NCBI GenBank assembly: GCA_963781345.1
Contig: CAWAFQ010000015.1
Location: 80,513-144,512 of the forward strand
DNA: 64,000 nucleotides
Direction of reading: 5' to 3'
Source: JBBRHQ01 sp963781345
Lineage (GTDB): Bacteria > Actinomycetota > Thermoleophilia > Solirubrobacterales > 70-9
In this document: positions 51,041 to 60,006 of the stretch, piece by piece
How the letters are laid out: every line of letters starts with the position of its first letter
How positions within the stretch are numbered: the first letter of the stretch is position 1
The notes under the pieces: generated by a model
What the model was told of the DNA's origin: nothing
Database searches by the model: none
Seen by the model: the letters and a program-made list of their open reading frames with translations, nothing else
Program-made: the position numbers and the translations under genes

Positions 51041-54000
51041 GTGGACCGGTGTGGCTGGACTAAGGTGCCGAGAGGTCCCATCGCCTGCGAACACAAGATC
51101 GAGTTCAAGTTGCTCGGCCCGCTCGAGGTTTCCGATGAGCGTGGGCCGCTCTCGCTCGGGCCGCCCCAGCAGCGCGCGCTCCTGGCCCTGCTGCTTCTCA
51201 ACGCGAACGAGGTCATGTCCCGGGATCGGCTCATCGACGAGCTGTGGGGGGAGCGCCCGCCCGCGACTGCAGCAAAGCTGGTCCAGGTCTACGTGTCCCA
51301 ACTGCGCAAGGCGCTCGAGCCTGATCGCTCTGGTAGCGACAGTGACGTTCTCATCACGCAGGCGCCCGGCTATAGGCTGCGGGTCGGCCCCGGGGAGCTG
51401 GACCTCTCCCGCTTCGAGAGCCTGCTCGAACAGGGTCGGAAGGCACTCTCCGCCGGGGCTGTTGGGGACGCAGCCGAGCGTTACCGGGAGGCACTCGCCC
51501 TGTGGCGAGGCCCGCCGCTCGCTGACTTCGCCTTCGAGCCGTTCGCGGAGTCCGAGATCGGGCGGCTTGAGGAACTGCATCTAACGGCGCTCGAGAATCG
51601 AATCGAGGCGGACCTCGCGGAGGGCCGCACCGATCTCGTCGGCGAGCTCGAGGCGCTGATCGCTCGCTACCCGCTCCGGGAGCGGCTGCGAGGCCAGCTG
51701 ATGCTCGCGCTTTACCGCTCGGGACGGCAGGCGGAGGCGCTCGAGGCTTACCGCCTGACCAGACGCGCCCTCGTCGAGGAGCTGGGGATCGAACCGGGGC
51801 GTCAGCTCCAGGAGCTCGAGCAGGCGATCCTCGAGCAGGACGCAAGGCTGGAACTTGCCGTTGAGCCCGCCCCCATGGCTTCCGAGGAAGGCCGCGGGGC
51901 GTTCGTCGGTCGGGAAGCCGAGTTGAATGGACTGCTCGCCGGCCTCGAGGACGCGATTGCCGGTCGCGGCAACCTCTCCCTGATCTCGGGCGAGCCCGGG
52001 ATCGGCAAGAGCCGACTCGTCGAGGAGTTGATGCGCAACGCCCGAGCACGGCGCGCCCGCGTCCTCGTCGGGCGCTGCTGGGAGGGGGGCGGGGCGCCGG
52101 CGTACTGGCCCTGGGTTCAGGTGCTCCGGGGCTACCTGCGGGAGTGCGATCCCGAGAGACTGCGAGAACAGCTGGGTTCCGGTGCGGCCGACGTCGCTCA
52201 GATCGTCCCCGAACTGGGCGATCTCCTTCCTGGCCTACCGCCACCGGAGGCCGCCAAGTCGGAGGCCGCCCGCTTCCGCCTCTTCGACTCGACCGCATCA
52301 TTCCTCAGAGAGGCATCGATGGCGCAGCCGATCGTCCTCGCCCTCGACGACGTCCACGCTGCCGATGAGCCTTCACTGCTGCTGCTCCGCTTCGTCGCCG
52401 GCGTGCTAGCGGACAGCCGTATTTGTCTCGTGGGCACGTTCCGCGACGTCGATCCCACGGTGAGGGATCCGCTCAGGTCGACGCTCGTGGAGCTGGGGCG
52501 CGAGCCCGTGACACGCAGGCGGCCCCTCTCGGGGCTTTCGCGATCCGACGTCGGGCGCTTCATCGAGCTAATCGCAGGAGCGGAGCCATCGCCGCAAGCG
52601 ATCATCGCGGTCCATCAGGAAACGGAGGGTAATCCCCTCTTCCTCGGCGAGATCGTCCGTCTCCTCGTCGGCGAGAATCGCCTCGAGCAATTCGATGAGT
52701 CGGCTGCTGCGAGCGTTGGCCTCCCCGAGGGCGTTCGCGATGTGATCGGTCGCCGCCTCGGCCGCCTGTCCGACGAGTGCCGCCGCGTCCTCGTCCTAGC
52801 GTCGGTGATGGGTCGCGAGTTCGCCATGGACGCGCTCGGCCGAGTCAGCGAACTTTCTGAAGGGGAGCTACTCGGGGCGCTCGATGAGGCTTTCGAGGAG
52901 CGCGTGGTGGCCGGCGTGCCGGGAGCCCCGGGCCGGCTTCGCTTCTCGCACGCCCTGATCCGCGACACGCTCTACGAGAGCCTGCCCGGCGGCCGACGGT
53001 TGCGCCTCCATCGACAGGTGGGGGAGGCGCTTGAGGTCCTCTACGCACGCGATCCAACCCCCCACCTCGCAGAACTCGCACATCACTTCGTCGCGGCTGC
53101 GCCGGCGGGAAGCGCCGAACGGGCGATCGAGTACGCCCGCCGCGCGGGCGACCGCGCCACAGCGCTGCTCGCCTACGAGGACGCCGTCGAGCTGTACCGC
53201 ATGGCGTTGACGCTGGTGGATGACGATGTCTCTAACTGCGATCTGCTCCTCGCCCTGGGTGACGCTCAGGCGAGAGCGGGGGAGAGTTCGGAGGCGAGGA
53301 GGACCTTCCTCGAGGCCGCCGGATTCGCCAGGAAGGCGGCGCTGCCCGACCGTCTCGCCCTCGCTGCCCTCGGCTACGGAGGTAGGTTTGTCTGGGCGCG
53401 CGCAGCGGCCGCCGACGAGCACATCGTTCCGTTGCTGGAGAGCGCCCTGACCGCTATGGGAGATGCGGACAGCAGGCTCCGGGTGATGTTGCTCTCCCGT
53501 TTGGCCGGGGCTCTCCGTGATGAACCCTCACGTGAATCACCAGCCTCGCTGAGTCAGGAGGCCGAGATGATGGCGCGCCGGATCGGCGATCCCGAGACGT
53601 TGGCCTATGCGCTGGACGGGCGCTATTCGGCCATCTGGTGGCCGGAGAATCCCGAGGAACGGCTCTTGATAGCAACCGAGCTCGTCCAGCTTGCCGAGGA
53701 GATCGGCGACAAGGAGCGAGCCTTCCAGGGCCACGACTACCGGAACTGCGCCCTTCTCGAGCTCGGGGACATAGCTGCCATCGATGCGGAGCTCGATGTC
53801 ATGGCCATCATCGCCGAAGAGCTGCGACAACCGGCCCAGCTCTGGATCGTGTTCCACACACGTGCGATGCGCGCTTTGCTCGACGGGCGATTCGATGACG
53901 CGGAGCAGCTGATCGGTGAAGCGTTCGGCTTCGGCCAGCGAGCACAGCGGTGGGATGCGGTTCTCTCGCACAACCTGCAGATGTATGGGCTTCGCAGAGG

Positions 54001-54613
54001 ACAGGGGAGGCTCGGTGAGGTGGAGGCGAATCTTCGACGGGCCGTCGACGAGTACCCCACCCGATCCCTCATCCGTTGCGCGCTGGCCTGTATCAACGGT
54101 GAGCTCGGTCGCGGGGCGGAGGCGAGGAACACGTTCGAGGATCTCGCAGCCAACGGCTTCGGTGATCTCCCCAAGAACAACGATTGGCGCCTCGAGATGA
54201 GCTTCCTCGCAGAAGCCTGCGCCTCCCTGGGCGACGCGGGACGCGCCGCGACCCTCTACGAATTTCTGCTCCCCGAGGCGGGTCGCCTCGCCACCTATTC
54301 GCCTGACTTCTGCATCGGCCCCGTCTCCCACTACCTCGGACGTCTCGCGTCGACGATGTCCCGCTGGGAGGACGCCGAGCGCCACTTCGAAGAAGCGCTG
54401 GCAACGAACGGGCAAATCGGCGCCCGCCCCTGGCTCGCCGAGACGCAGGAGCACTATGCGCGCATGCTCTCGGCGCGCGGGGAGCCGGGCGAATCTGAGC
54501 GCGCGCTCGAACTCATCCGCCGGGCGCTCGATGGCTATCGACGGTTGGGGATGGACGCGTTCGCGGCCGAGGCGACGCGGCTGGAGCGCGCGCTCAGCGC
54601 CGCCGCACCCTAG
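51041..54613 (+). CDS. SARP-type transcriptional regulator with STAND ATPase and TPR region
   Basis: 1190 residues from GTG; a GTG eight codons later is equally possible. The order is a SARP winged-helix domain (EFKLLGPLEVSDERGPLSLG, about residues 20-110), then a BTAD domain (about 115-265), a STAND/AAA ATPase with Walker A SGEPGIGKSR (about 325) and Walker B IVLALDDVHAADEPSL (about 440), then about 600 residues of helical TPR-like repeats. Such proteins (AfsR/large SARP) control secondary metabolism or development on binding an unseen signal. It occupies nearly all of module B, so it could be the reason that cassette is kept. No target cluster is next to it. Confidence 0.92.
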   Translation: MDRCGWTKVPRGPIACEHKIEFKLLGPLEVSDERGPLSLGPPQQRALLALLLLNANEVMSRDRLIDELWGERPPATAAKLVQVYVSQLRKALEPDRSGSDSDVLITQAPGYRLRVGPGELDLSRFESLLEQGRKALSAGAVGDAAERYREALALWRGPPLADFAFEPFAESEIGRLEELHLTALENRIEADLAEGRTDLVGELEALIARYPLRERLRGQLMLALYRSGRQAEALEAYRLTRRALVEELGIEPGRQLQELEQAILEQDARLELAVEPAPMASEEGRGAFVGREAELNGLLAGLEDAIAGRGNLSLISGEPGIGKSRLVEELMRNARARRARVLVGRCWEGGGAPAYWPWVQVLRGYLRECDPERLREQLGSGAADVAQIVPELGDLLPGLPPPEAAKSEAARFRLFDSTASFLREASMAQPIVLALDDVHAADEPSLLLLRFVAGVLADSRICLVGTFRDVDPTVRDPLRSTLVELGREPVTRRRPLSGLSRSDVGRFIELIAGAEPSPQAIIAVHQETEGNPLFLGEIVRLLVGENRLEQFDESAAASVGLPEGVRDVIGRRLGRLSDECRRVLVLASVMGREFAMDALGRVSELSEGELLGALDEAFEERVVAGVPGAPGRLRFSHALIRDTLYESLPGGRRLRLHRQVGEALEVLYARDPTPHLAELAHHFVAAAPAGSAERAIEYARRAGDRATALLAYEDAVELYRMALTLVDDDVSNCDLLLALGDAQARAGESSEARRTFLEAAGFARKAALPDRLALAALGYGGRFVWARAAAADEHIVPLLESALTAMGDADSRLRVMLLSRLAGALRDEPSRESPASLSQEAEMMARRIGDPETLAYALDGRYSAIWWPENPEERLLIATELVQLAEEIGDKERAFQGHDYRNCALLELGDIAAIDAELDVMAIIAEELRQPAQLWIVFHTRAMRALLDGRFDDAEQLIGEAFGFGQRAQRWDAVLSHNLQMYGLRRGQGRLGEVEANLRRAVDEYPTRSLIRCALACINGELGRGAEARNTFEDLAANGFGDLPKNNDWRLEMSFLAEACASLGDAGRAATLYEFLLPEAGRLATYSPDFCIGPVSHYLGRLASTMSRWEDAERHFEEALATNGQIGARPWLAETQEHYARMLSARGEPGESERALELIRRALDGYRRLGMDAFAAEATRLERALSAAAP

Positions 54614-54723
54614 CGGTGCCATTAACCGGGCGTTTACCAAGCGTTTGGGAGGACGTCTACGGGGGGGGTGCATGGTCCCCCACCGTGAGCCGCACTCGGT
54701 GGCTCCCGAATGGAAGGACCGTA

Positions 54724-55053
54724 ATGAGTGGCATGACGATGAGGATCAGCAGGAACCTGGCGGCGGTGCTCGTGGTGGCCGCAGCCATTGCGCCCGGCGC
54801 CAGCGCGAAATACGCCGTCTACGGTGGGCCCTCCTCGGGCTTGACCGAGCGCACTCCGACGGAACTGGCGCAAAGTAGCACGGGCGTTTCGACCGTTCCG
54901 ACACCCGGCGGCGAGTCCGGGGGCCTCGGCTGGAACGAAGACGCGATCGTGGTCGGCGGCGTGTTGGTGCTGATTGCGGTCGGGGGGACGACCGTCCTGC
55001 TCCGAAGGAGAGGCGCCATCCGGAAGCCTGGGACGCCGGTCATTTCAAGCTGA
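54724..55053 (+). CDS. small exported membrane-anchored protein
   Basis: 109 residues from ATG with GGAAGGA upstream. A signal peptide (NLAAVLVVAAAIAPGASA) is followed by a Gly/Ser/Thr-rich stalk, then a membrane segment (IVVGGVLVLIAVGGTTVLLR) and a basic end. The layout (signal, short stalk, C-terminal anchor) resembles a cell-surface anchored peptide without a sortase motif. It follows the SARP regulator by 110 bp. Confidence 0.75.
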   Translation: MSGMTMRISRNLAAVLVVAAAIAPGASAKYAVYGGPSSGLTERTPTELAQSSTGVSTVPTPGGESGGLGWNEDAIVVGGVLVLIAVGGTTVLLRRRGAIRKPGTPVISS

Positions 55054-55190
55054 GCCAGGACCCGGTCGGCTCCTGCCTGCCGGCGGTGAGCGGTGCGCGC
55101 CGCTCACCGTCGGCCGGCCCGGCCACAGCAGTGCTCGCGTCGGGGAGCGGTTTCCATGTCAGCTCGCCACCCCTCGCGACAGGTGGGCCG

Positions 55191-55440
55191 TATCCCGCGA
55201 CGAATCGGACCCCCGATTCGAACCCGCCTCGCCTCACCCGGCCCCCGTGGTACCACTTTGGTACCGGATGCATCGTCCGATCTGTCCAGATCGTCCCGTC
55301 ACGTGGACGATGGGGACGCGGGGGACACTCAGGGACAAATAGAGCACTAACGTCACTCGGCTGGGGGCCGAGCGGTCGCTGGTTCAAATCCAGTCGCCCC
55401 GACTACTCGGAAGCCCGCTTCGGAAGCGGGTTTCCGGCGT
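55191..55440 (+). repeat. repeat module R2: same as R1
   Basis: The tRNA-Pro 3' half is at 55354-55402 (no mismatch in the anticodon to 3' end), followed by the same terminator-like hairpin. The upstream module carries GTGGTACCAC, GGTACC and GATCTGTCCAGATC at the same spacing as R1. A further pair of GGTACC sites occurs just after the terminator, near 55472-55500. It divides module B from module C. Confidence 0.9.
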
Positions 55441-55560
55441 CCGGACCCCTTCGGCGAGTGGCTCGCGAGGGGCTCGTGGTACCAGCCGTGGTACCAAGAG
55501 CTGCGTCGGCCCATTGCTCGATCGATGCAGAGCGTCGTGGTGTCCCCGGATTTCTCACGT

Positions 55561-55659
55561 CTAACCAACCGCCTGAGCTATCACGGAGATGTCGCCGAGC
55601 TTCTCGGCCAAGGTGAAGAGCCGCAGGCGGAATCCGAACAGCACGTCATCCTCAGTCAT
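55561..55659 (-). pseudogene. N-terminal remnant of an IS481/IS3-like transposase
   Basis: An ATG with GGAAGGAG upstream begins MTEDDVLFGFRLRLFTLAEK, then GDISVIAQAVG and a stop. The opening is typical of a helix-turn-helix IS481/IS3-family transposase that continues with an rve domain. Here only 32 codons remain. The rest of the 799-bp gap between the small exported protein and the RTX protein is R2 and unrecognised sequence. Confidence 0.5.
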
Positions 55660-55852
55660 GCACCCGCTCCTTCCGTGCTTCTTTGATTGGCGCCTTTGGA
55701 GCGTGAGCGAGTGCGCGGACGCCCCCGGCCAGCTGGCCGGGGCGTCCGGCTTCAAGGCGCTGCTATCTACTCCGGAGGTGTCCGGAGCACTTGGGGTTAG
55801 TCCGCGCTAGGCGCTGCGGGTTCGGGTTGTCAAGGGAGGGCGGCTGCAAGTT

Positions 55853-57424
55853 GTGAGGTTGCATTCCAGTCGCTGGATCGGCTACGGTCGCTCAACCGGG
55901 AAGATTGGGGGAGTTATTTTCCAGCACGTCCAGCAGTCCAGGATCCTCAGGCAGCGCCTTCGGATCGGCTTGGCTGTGGCAGCCCTCGGACTCGCGTTTT
56001 CGGTCCTGGCTGACCCGGCCGACGCGCACCTGATCGTGCGGATGACCAACGACGGGCTCGTCCTCTTCCCGGCGAGCAGCGACGACACCCAGGCGGATGA
56101 CATCGGCATCCGCCCGAGGCTCGGCCCCGATGGACCGATCGGCTGGCAGGTTGACGCGGGCACCAATTGCTCCAGCTTCGACCTTAACCCGTGCCTGAAG
56201 AACGACGACGGCAGTTGCGACGTCAGTGGCGGGACCTTTGCTGATTGTGATCGCACCGATGCGGGGATCTTGCTCAGCACCGGTAGGGGCGCCGACACCG
56301 TGACCCTTGCCGGTGTAGGCGGCGAGCGGGTCTCGATCGATCTCGGTTCGAGCTCCGACACCCTGGAAGCGCCATTTGGCGACACGGAGCCACCTTTCGA
56401 CCCTCGGGTGGTTCCGACGGGCCACTGGTTTGTGACCGCGGGCAGCGGCAACGACGACATCCATGGTTCGGCCGGATCGAACACGTTCGATGCGGGTGAC
56501 GGAAACGACACCCTGCGCGGCTATCCGCAGGAGTTCGGAAACTTCTCCGGCTTGCGGGGTCGCCCGGCCCGCAGCGGCGGCGACTCGATCGACGGCGGCG
56601 ACGGCGACGACACAATCGATCCCGGCAAGGGCTCAGATCAGGTGATCGGCGGCGAGGGCGATGACTATTTCAAGGCGGGGGACGAATCGACCATCCCCGG
56701 GGACTTCGACAGCTACAACGGCGGTACCGGGATCGACACGATCGACTACGCATCGCGAACCACGGACATCTTCTTTAACTCAGGCTCGGTACAGAGCGGC
56801 TCGGTCGGCGCCAACCCGGATGAGCAGGACAGGGTCAGCGGCACCAACAACGTCATTCTCGGCTCCGGCAACGACACTGCCTTCAGCCTGCTCGAGAACC
56901 TCTCGAAGCGCCGCTACGAGGGCCGCGGCGGCGACGACGTGCTCAACGGCCTCGACAGCCCCGACACGCTGATCGGCGGAGACGGGGCCGACAAGATGAA
57001 CGGCTTTAAGGGCAACGACACGATCGATGCCCGCAGCGACGGCTTCGCCGACAAGCTGATCAGCTGCGGCGACGGCACCGACTCGGTCCAGGAGGACCTA
57101 AAGGACCCGCTCCCGGTCGACCTCGACAAGTGCGAGTCCTTCGTTCGCGGCAACAAGAGCGAACCAGCCTTCCTGCGGATCCTCGGTGCCGAGCGGGGCG
57201 GCAACGGAATCCTCCGCGCCGATCTGAAGTGCCCCAAAGCGAACGGCAAGAGGTGCGAGGGGCGCCTCAGCGCCAGGGGTACGAACAGGCACTACTCGAT
57301 CGCTGCAGGCAAGACCGAGACGGTGAGCCTGGGAGCGGTCGGGGGCCGCCGCGTCACCCTGCGCGCGAACGAGGAGGGCGACTTCGGCCCCGAGACGGTG
57401 AGCCGCCGGCTGAAGCTGAGTTAG
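55853..57424 (+). CDS. RTX/haemolysin-type Ca-binding repeat secreted protein
   Basis: 523 residues from GTG; the first about 30 are likely not part of the protein, and a later start near 55913 is possible. A signal-like segment (LRIGLAVAALGLAFSVLADPA) is followed by a Cys-containing domain. RTX-like nonapeptides come after it, for example GGDGDDTIDPGKGSDQVIGG, GRGGDDVLNGLDSPDTLIGG and GNDTIDARSDGFADKLI. The C-terminal region holds two or three Cys. It resembles the RTX protein at 6269-7193 in type, not in sequence. Module C. Confidence 0.82.
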   Translation: MRLHSSRWIGYGRSTGKIGGVIFQHVQQSRILRQRLRIGLAVAALGLAFSVLADPADAHLIVRMTNDGLVLFPASSDDTQADDIGIRPRLGPDGPIGWQVDAGTNCSSFDLNPCLKNDDGSCDVSGGTFADCDRTDAGILLSTGRGADTVTLAGVGGERVSIDLGSSSDTLEAPFGDTEPPFDPRVVPTGHWFVTAGSGNDDIHGSAGSNTFDAGDGNDTLRGYPQEFGNFSGLRGRPARSGGDSIDGGDGDDTIDPGKGSDQVIGGEGDDYFKAGDESTIPGDFDSYNGGTGIDTIDYASRTTDIFFNSGSVQSGSVGANPDEQDRVSGTNNVILGSGNDTAFSLLENLSKRRYEGRGGDDVLNGLDSPDTLIGGDGADKMNGFKGNDTIDARSDGFADKLISCGDGTDSVQEDLKDPLPVDLDKCESFVRGNKSEPAFLRILGAERGGNGILRADLKCPKANGKRCEGRLSARGTNRHYSIAAGKTETVSLGAVGGRRVTLRANEEGDFGPETVSRRLKLS

Positions 57425-57694
57425 GGACCTCAGAGCACCCAACAGAGCCGCGGGAAGATCTCATAACCCGAAGGTCGCGGCTGGCTGGCGATCTCCAATC
57501 TGGGGCGGTCGAGCGGTCGCAGCATGAAACGTCCCTTGGGCTCGCAGCCAAAACTCCATTATTGGATTGCGCCCCGGCGTTTACTCCCCTAGATTCGTCT
57601 TACTCTGCGAGAGTGGGTGGGAGCCCCGAAAGTTTGATGGCCCAACGGGCCAGATGAAGACATCTCGTGCCAGGCAAACTGGGGAGGATGCCCG

Positions 57695-58924
57695 ATGCTA
57701 TCTCGTTCCACTGGTTCCGCGCACTGGCGTTTCATGGCCTTGTTGGGCGGGCTGGTAGGGCTCGCGATCGCCCTGTCCGCGGTCGACGGTGCCGCAAGGG
57801 AAGGTTCGCCCGGCCTGAAGCGCGCGACGTTGATCAAGGGGGTGCCCGACGCCGGACGCACAACCGGGTCGACTCGTTGCCCGGCCAGCCATCCCCATCC
57901 CACGGGTGGGGGCATCGAGATCAGCGGCGATCCCGGTAATCTCAACTTCAACGACCTGGAGGTTTCCACCACCGGCCCCACCCTCGGAGCCTCGGGATGG
58001 GTCGCGGAAGCCAACAACAGCACGGGGTCCGCCGCACAGATGACCGTGACGGCGATCTGCGCTAAGCGTGGAGAGTACAGGTACCTCGATGCCGACAAGG
58101 CCATCCCGCCGAACGAACAGGTTCAGAAGAAGGTGTCGTGCCCGAATGAGATGAAGGTCGTTGGCGGCGGTGTAGCGACCTCCAGCAGCAGCTTCAGGGT
58201 CTCGCTCGCTTCCAGCATGCCCGTGGACGGCGGCGATAGAAACTCGAAGGCCGATGACGGCTGGCTAGGCGTCGCAAGCAACCAGTTGAACTCGGAGCAG
58301 CGGATGGTCGTGACCGCAGTGTGCACGGCATCCGGCCGCTACACGTACGTACACTCAGCTCTCGTTCTCAACCTGCCCGATGACAGTCAGGCTTCCAGGG
58401 CCGTGAGCTGTCCGAGGGGGACGCAGGTCACAGGAGGCGGCGTGGATATCACCGGCATCAACCTGGGGATCGAGGTCGCGGGCACATTCCCGACCGCACA
58501 CGGCTGGCAGGGCGTCGCGAACAACGACAGCTCGGGCCGCGACGAGCGGATGCAGACGTTCGCGATCTGCCAGGGGAGCCCCATTCGCAGCTTCTCGGGC
58601 ACCTTCAGCGAGGGCGGGACCGTGTCGTTCTCACTCACGCACGACGGCACAAAGGTGCACAACTGGGTCTGGATCCACATGCCGATCCAATGCCGTGAGG
58701 GACCCGATGTCGTCAGCTCCCATTACCGCTCCGATGTCGCGGTCACGAACCACCATTTCCACGCAGGGGGCGTCAGGAGCCCGGAGGGCTTCAAGACGAC
58801 ACTGGACGGCACGCTCACGAACCACGACACCAAGGCCCACGGCACGCTCTCCATGCGAGGCCCCGAGCCACCCACGAGGACCGGCTGCCACGGCAGCGGA
58901 CATTGGAGCGCAACCGCGCAGTGA
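57695..58924 (+). CDS. secreted protein with three Cys-containing repeats
   Basis: 409 residues from ATG with GGGGAGGA upstream. A signal/membrane segment (FMALLGGLVGLAIALSA) opens it. Then come three repeats of about 80-90 residues, each starting with a CP-x(2-8)-GGG turn: CPASHPHPTGGGIEI, CPNEMKVVGGGVAT, CPRGTQVTGGGVDI. Each has a GW near the middle (ASGWVAEANNSTG, DDGWLGVASNQ, AHGWQGVANNDSSG) and ends with TAICAK, TAVCTAS or FAICQGS. Conserved Cys pairs at the edges suggest one disulfide per repeat. I do not recognise the family. A separate C-terminal part of about 120 residues (SFSGTFSEGGTVSFSLTHDG) is His-rich. Confidence 0.82.
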   Translation: MLSRSTGSAHWRFMALLGGLVGLAIALSAVDGAAREGSPGLKRATLIKGVPDAGRTTGSTRCPASHPHPTGGGIEISGDPGNLNFNDLEVSTTGPTLGASGWVAEANNSTGSAAQMTVTAICAKRGEYRYLDADKAIPPNEQVQKKVSCPNEMKVVGGGVATSSSSFRVSLASSMPVDGGDRNSKADDGWLGVASNQLNSEQRMVVTAVCTASGRYTYVHSALVLNLPDDSQASRAVSCPRGTQVTGGGVDITGINLGIEVAGTFPTAHGWQGVANNDSSGRDERMQTFAICQGSPIRSFSGTFSEGGTVSFSLTHDGTKVHNWVWIHMPIQCREGPDVVSSHYRSDVAVTNHHFHAGGVRSPEGFKTTLDGTLTNHDTKAHGTLSMRGPEPPTRTGCHGSGHWSATAQ

Positions 58925-58970
58925 GGATGTCGACTATGCAGCGGGTATTCGTCGAGCGGCCATTCAGACT

Positions 58971-59193
58971 ATCCGCGGGTGGTCGCGAGAAACGAATCGG
59001 GCCCCGCTACGAACCCGCGACGCCTCGCCAAGCCCTCGTGGTACCACTTTGGTACCGGATGCTTCGTCCGATCTGTCCAGATCGTCCCGCCGCGAGGACG
59101 ATGGGGACGCGAGGGACGCGTAGGGACACATAGAGCATCAACCTCCCCCGGCTGGGGGCCAAGCGGTCGCTGGTTCAAATCCAGTCGCCCCGA
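58971..59193 (+). repeat. repeat module R3: same as R1 and R2, tRNA part diverged
   Basis: The upstream module with GTGGTACCAC, GGTACC and GATCTGTCCAGATC is kept. The tRNA-Pro 3' half (about 59146-59193) has substitutions in the anticodon stem (CCAAGCGG) but the T-arm is intact. The terminator is absent. It marks the end of module C. An inverted copy of the T-arm follows at 59268-59279. Confidence 0.88.
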
Positions 59194-59279
59194 CTCAGAT
59201 ACTCCGTTGGCGAATTAGCCACGGCCCACGCAGCCGGTCGCTCGACCCATTCTCACGCACGGAGGCAACTGGATTTGAA
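59174..59279. other. inverted copy of the tRNA T-arm after R3
   Basis: TTCAAATCCAGT (59174-59185) and CTCCGT (59202-59207) have inverted partners ACGGAG (59259-59264) and ACTGGATTTGAA (59268-59279). The two pairs are nested, so the stretch can fold as one long stem with a central loop. It directly precedes hicB. Confidence 0.6.
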
Positions 59280-59341
59280 TCGGGGCGCGTAGGCCAAGCC
59301 TGAGAATTGAGCCCCGGCCCAGCCCGGCGTAGACTGGAGCC

Positions 59342-59566
59342 ATGAGCAAGTCGCGCGAGTTCGAAGTCGTCTTGATTCCCGAATCCGAGGGCGGCTTCAG
59401 CGTGTCCGTGCCGGCGCTTCCCGGCTGCCACACCCAGGGTGAGACCGTCGAGGAGGCCGTCGCGATGGCCAAGGAGGCGATCGAGCTCTACCTCGAGACC
59501 CTGCGTGACGACGGGCAACCTCTTCCGAAGCCGCCCCGGATCGAGCGCGTAACCGTCTCGGCGTGA
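59342..59566 (+). CDS. hicB: HicB-family antitoxin
   Basis: 74 residues, ATG start. It has the partial RNase H-like fold of HicB: FEVVLIPESEGGFSVSVPALPGCHTQGET, then VEEAVAMAKEAIELYLETLRD. There is no separate DNA-binding domain, so it is the short form. HicA overlaps its stop. The pair is a type II toxin-antitoxin system, here just downstream of a repeat module, where such systems often stabilise mobile DNA. Confidence 0.92.
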   Translation: MSKSREFEVVLIPESEGGFSVSVPALPGCHTQGETVEEAVAMAKEAIELYLETLRDDGQPLPKPPRIERVTVSA

Positions 59567-59790
59567 GCCCACGGCTCCCGGCGGTCCGGCCCCGACAGCT
59601 GGTCCGGGTGCTCGAACGCCGGGGCTGGGTACTCGCCCGCACCAAGGGCAGCCACCAGAGCTTCCGCCACCCGGAACACGCGAACGTCGTGACCGTCCCC
59701 GTTCACGGGCGCGACCTCAAACGCGGCATGCTCGCCGGCATCCTCAAGGACGCGGGGATCACACAAGACGAGTTCCGGAAGCTGCTCTGA
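59563..59790 (+). CDS. hicA: HicA-family mRNA interferase toxin
   Basis: 75 residues, GTG overlapping the hicB stop. dsRBD-like fold with the key active-site His in TKGSHQSFRHPE and the conserved VVTVPVHGRDLKRGMLAGIL. HicA cleaves mRNA unless bound by HicB. The antitoxin-first order is less usual than hicA-hicB but known. The sequence looks intact. Confidence 0.92.
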   Translation: MSPRLPAVRPRQLVRVLERRGWVLARTKGSHQSFRHPEHANVVTVPVHGRDLKRGMLAGILKDAGITQDEFRKLL

Positions 59791-59833
59791 TGGGAGGGGC
59801 TACTGAAGCGAGTCATGCAACTGGCGGATCAGC

Positions 59834-59875
59834 CGCACGGTCGCTCGGTTCAAATACCGTCTGACTGCCCCGACT
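59834..59875 (+). repeat. degenerate copy of the tRNA-Pro 3' half
   Basis: CGGTTCAAATACCGT and TGCCCCGACTA resemble the tRNA-Pro T-arm and 3' end with substitutions and an insertion. It lies 44 bp after hicA. The palindromic module seen at R1-R3 is not present upstream. It may be the right end of a cassette that carried hicBA. Confidence 0.5.
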
Positions 59876-60006
59876 ATTGCGAGGAAACCATCCAGAGCGG
59901 GTGAGGGATCCGGCCCAGTGACCCCGCGCCAACCGGCCCGATGGGCACGGTGGCAACGCCGGAAGCGATGGAGGTGCATTGGAATGTCAGGTAGCCGCAA
60001 TTACGC

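Noticed and set aside
55040..55387. Minus-strand frames in R1-R3 reading ...PRDGTIWTDRT..HPVPKWYH... as a conserved small protein
   Set aside because: They are conserved because the DNA module is repeated, the frame ends in the tRNA antisense (MNQRPLGPQP), and substitutions are not biased to silent sites as far as I can see.
55561..55620. A tRNA-like D-arm on the minus strand (TAGCTCAGGCGGTTGGTTA)
   Set aside because: No matching acceptor, anticodon or T-arm; it coincides with the transposase-remnant coding frame.
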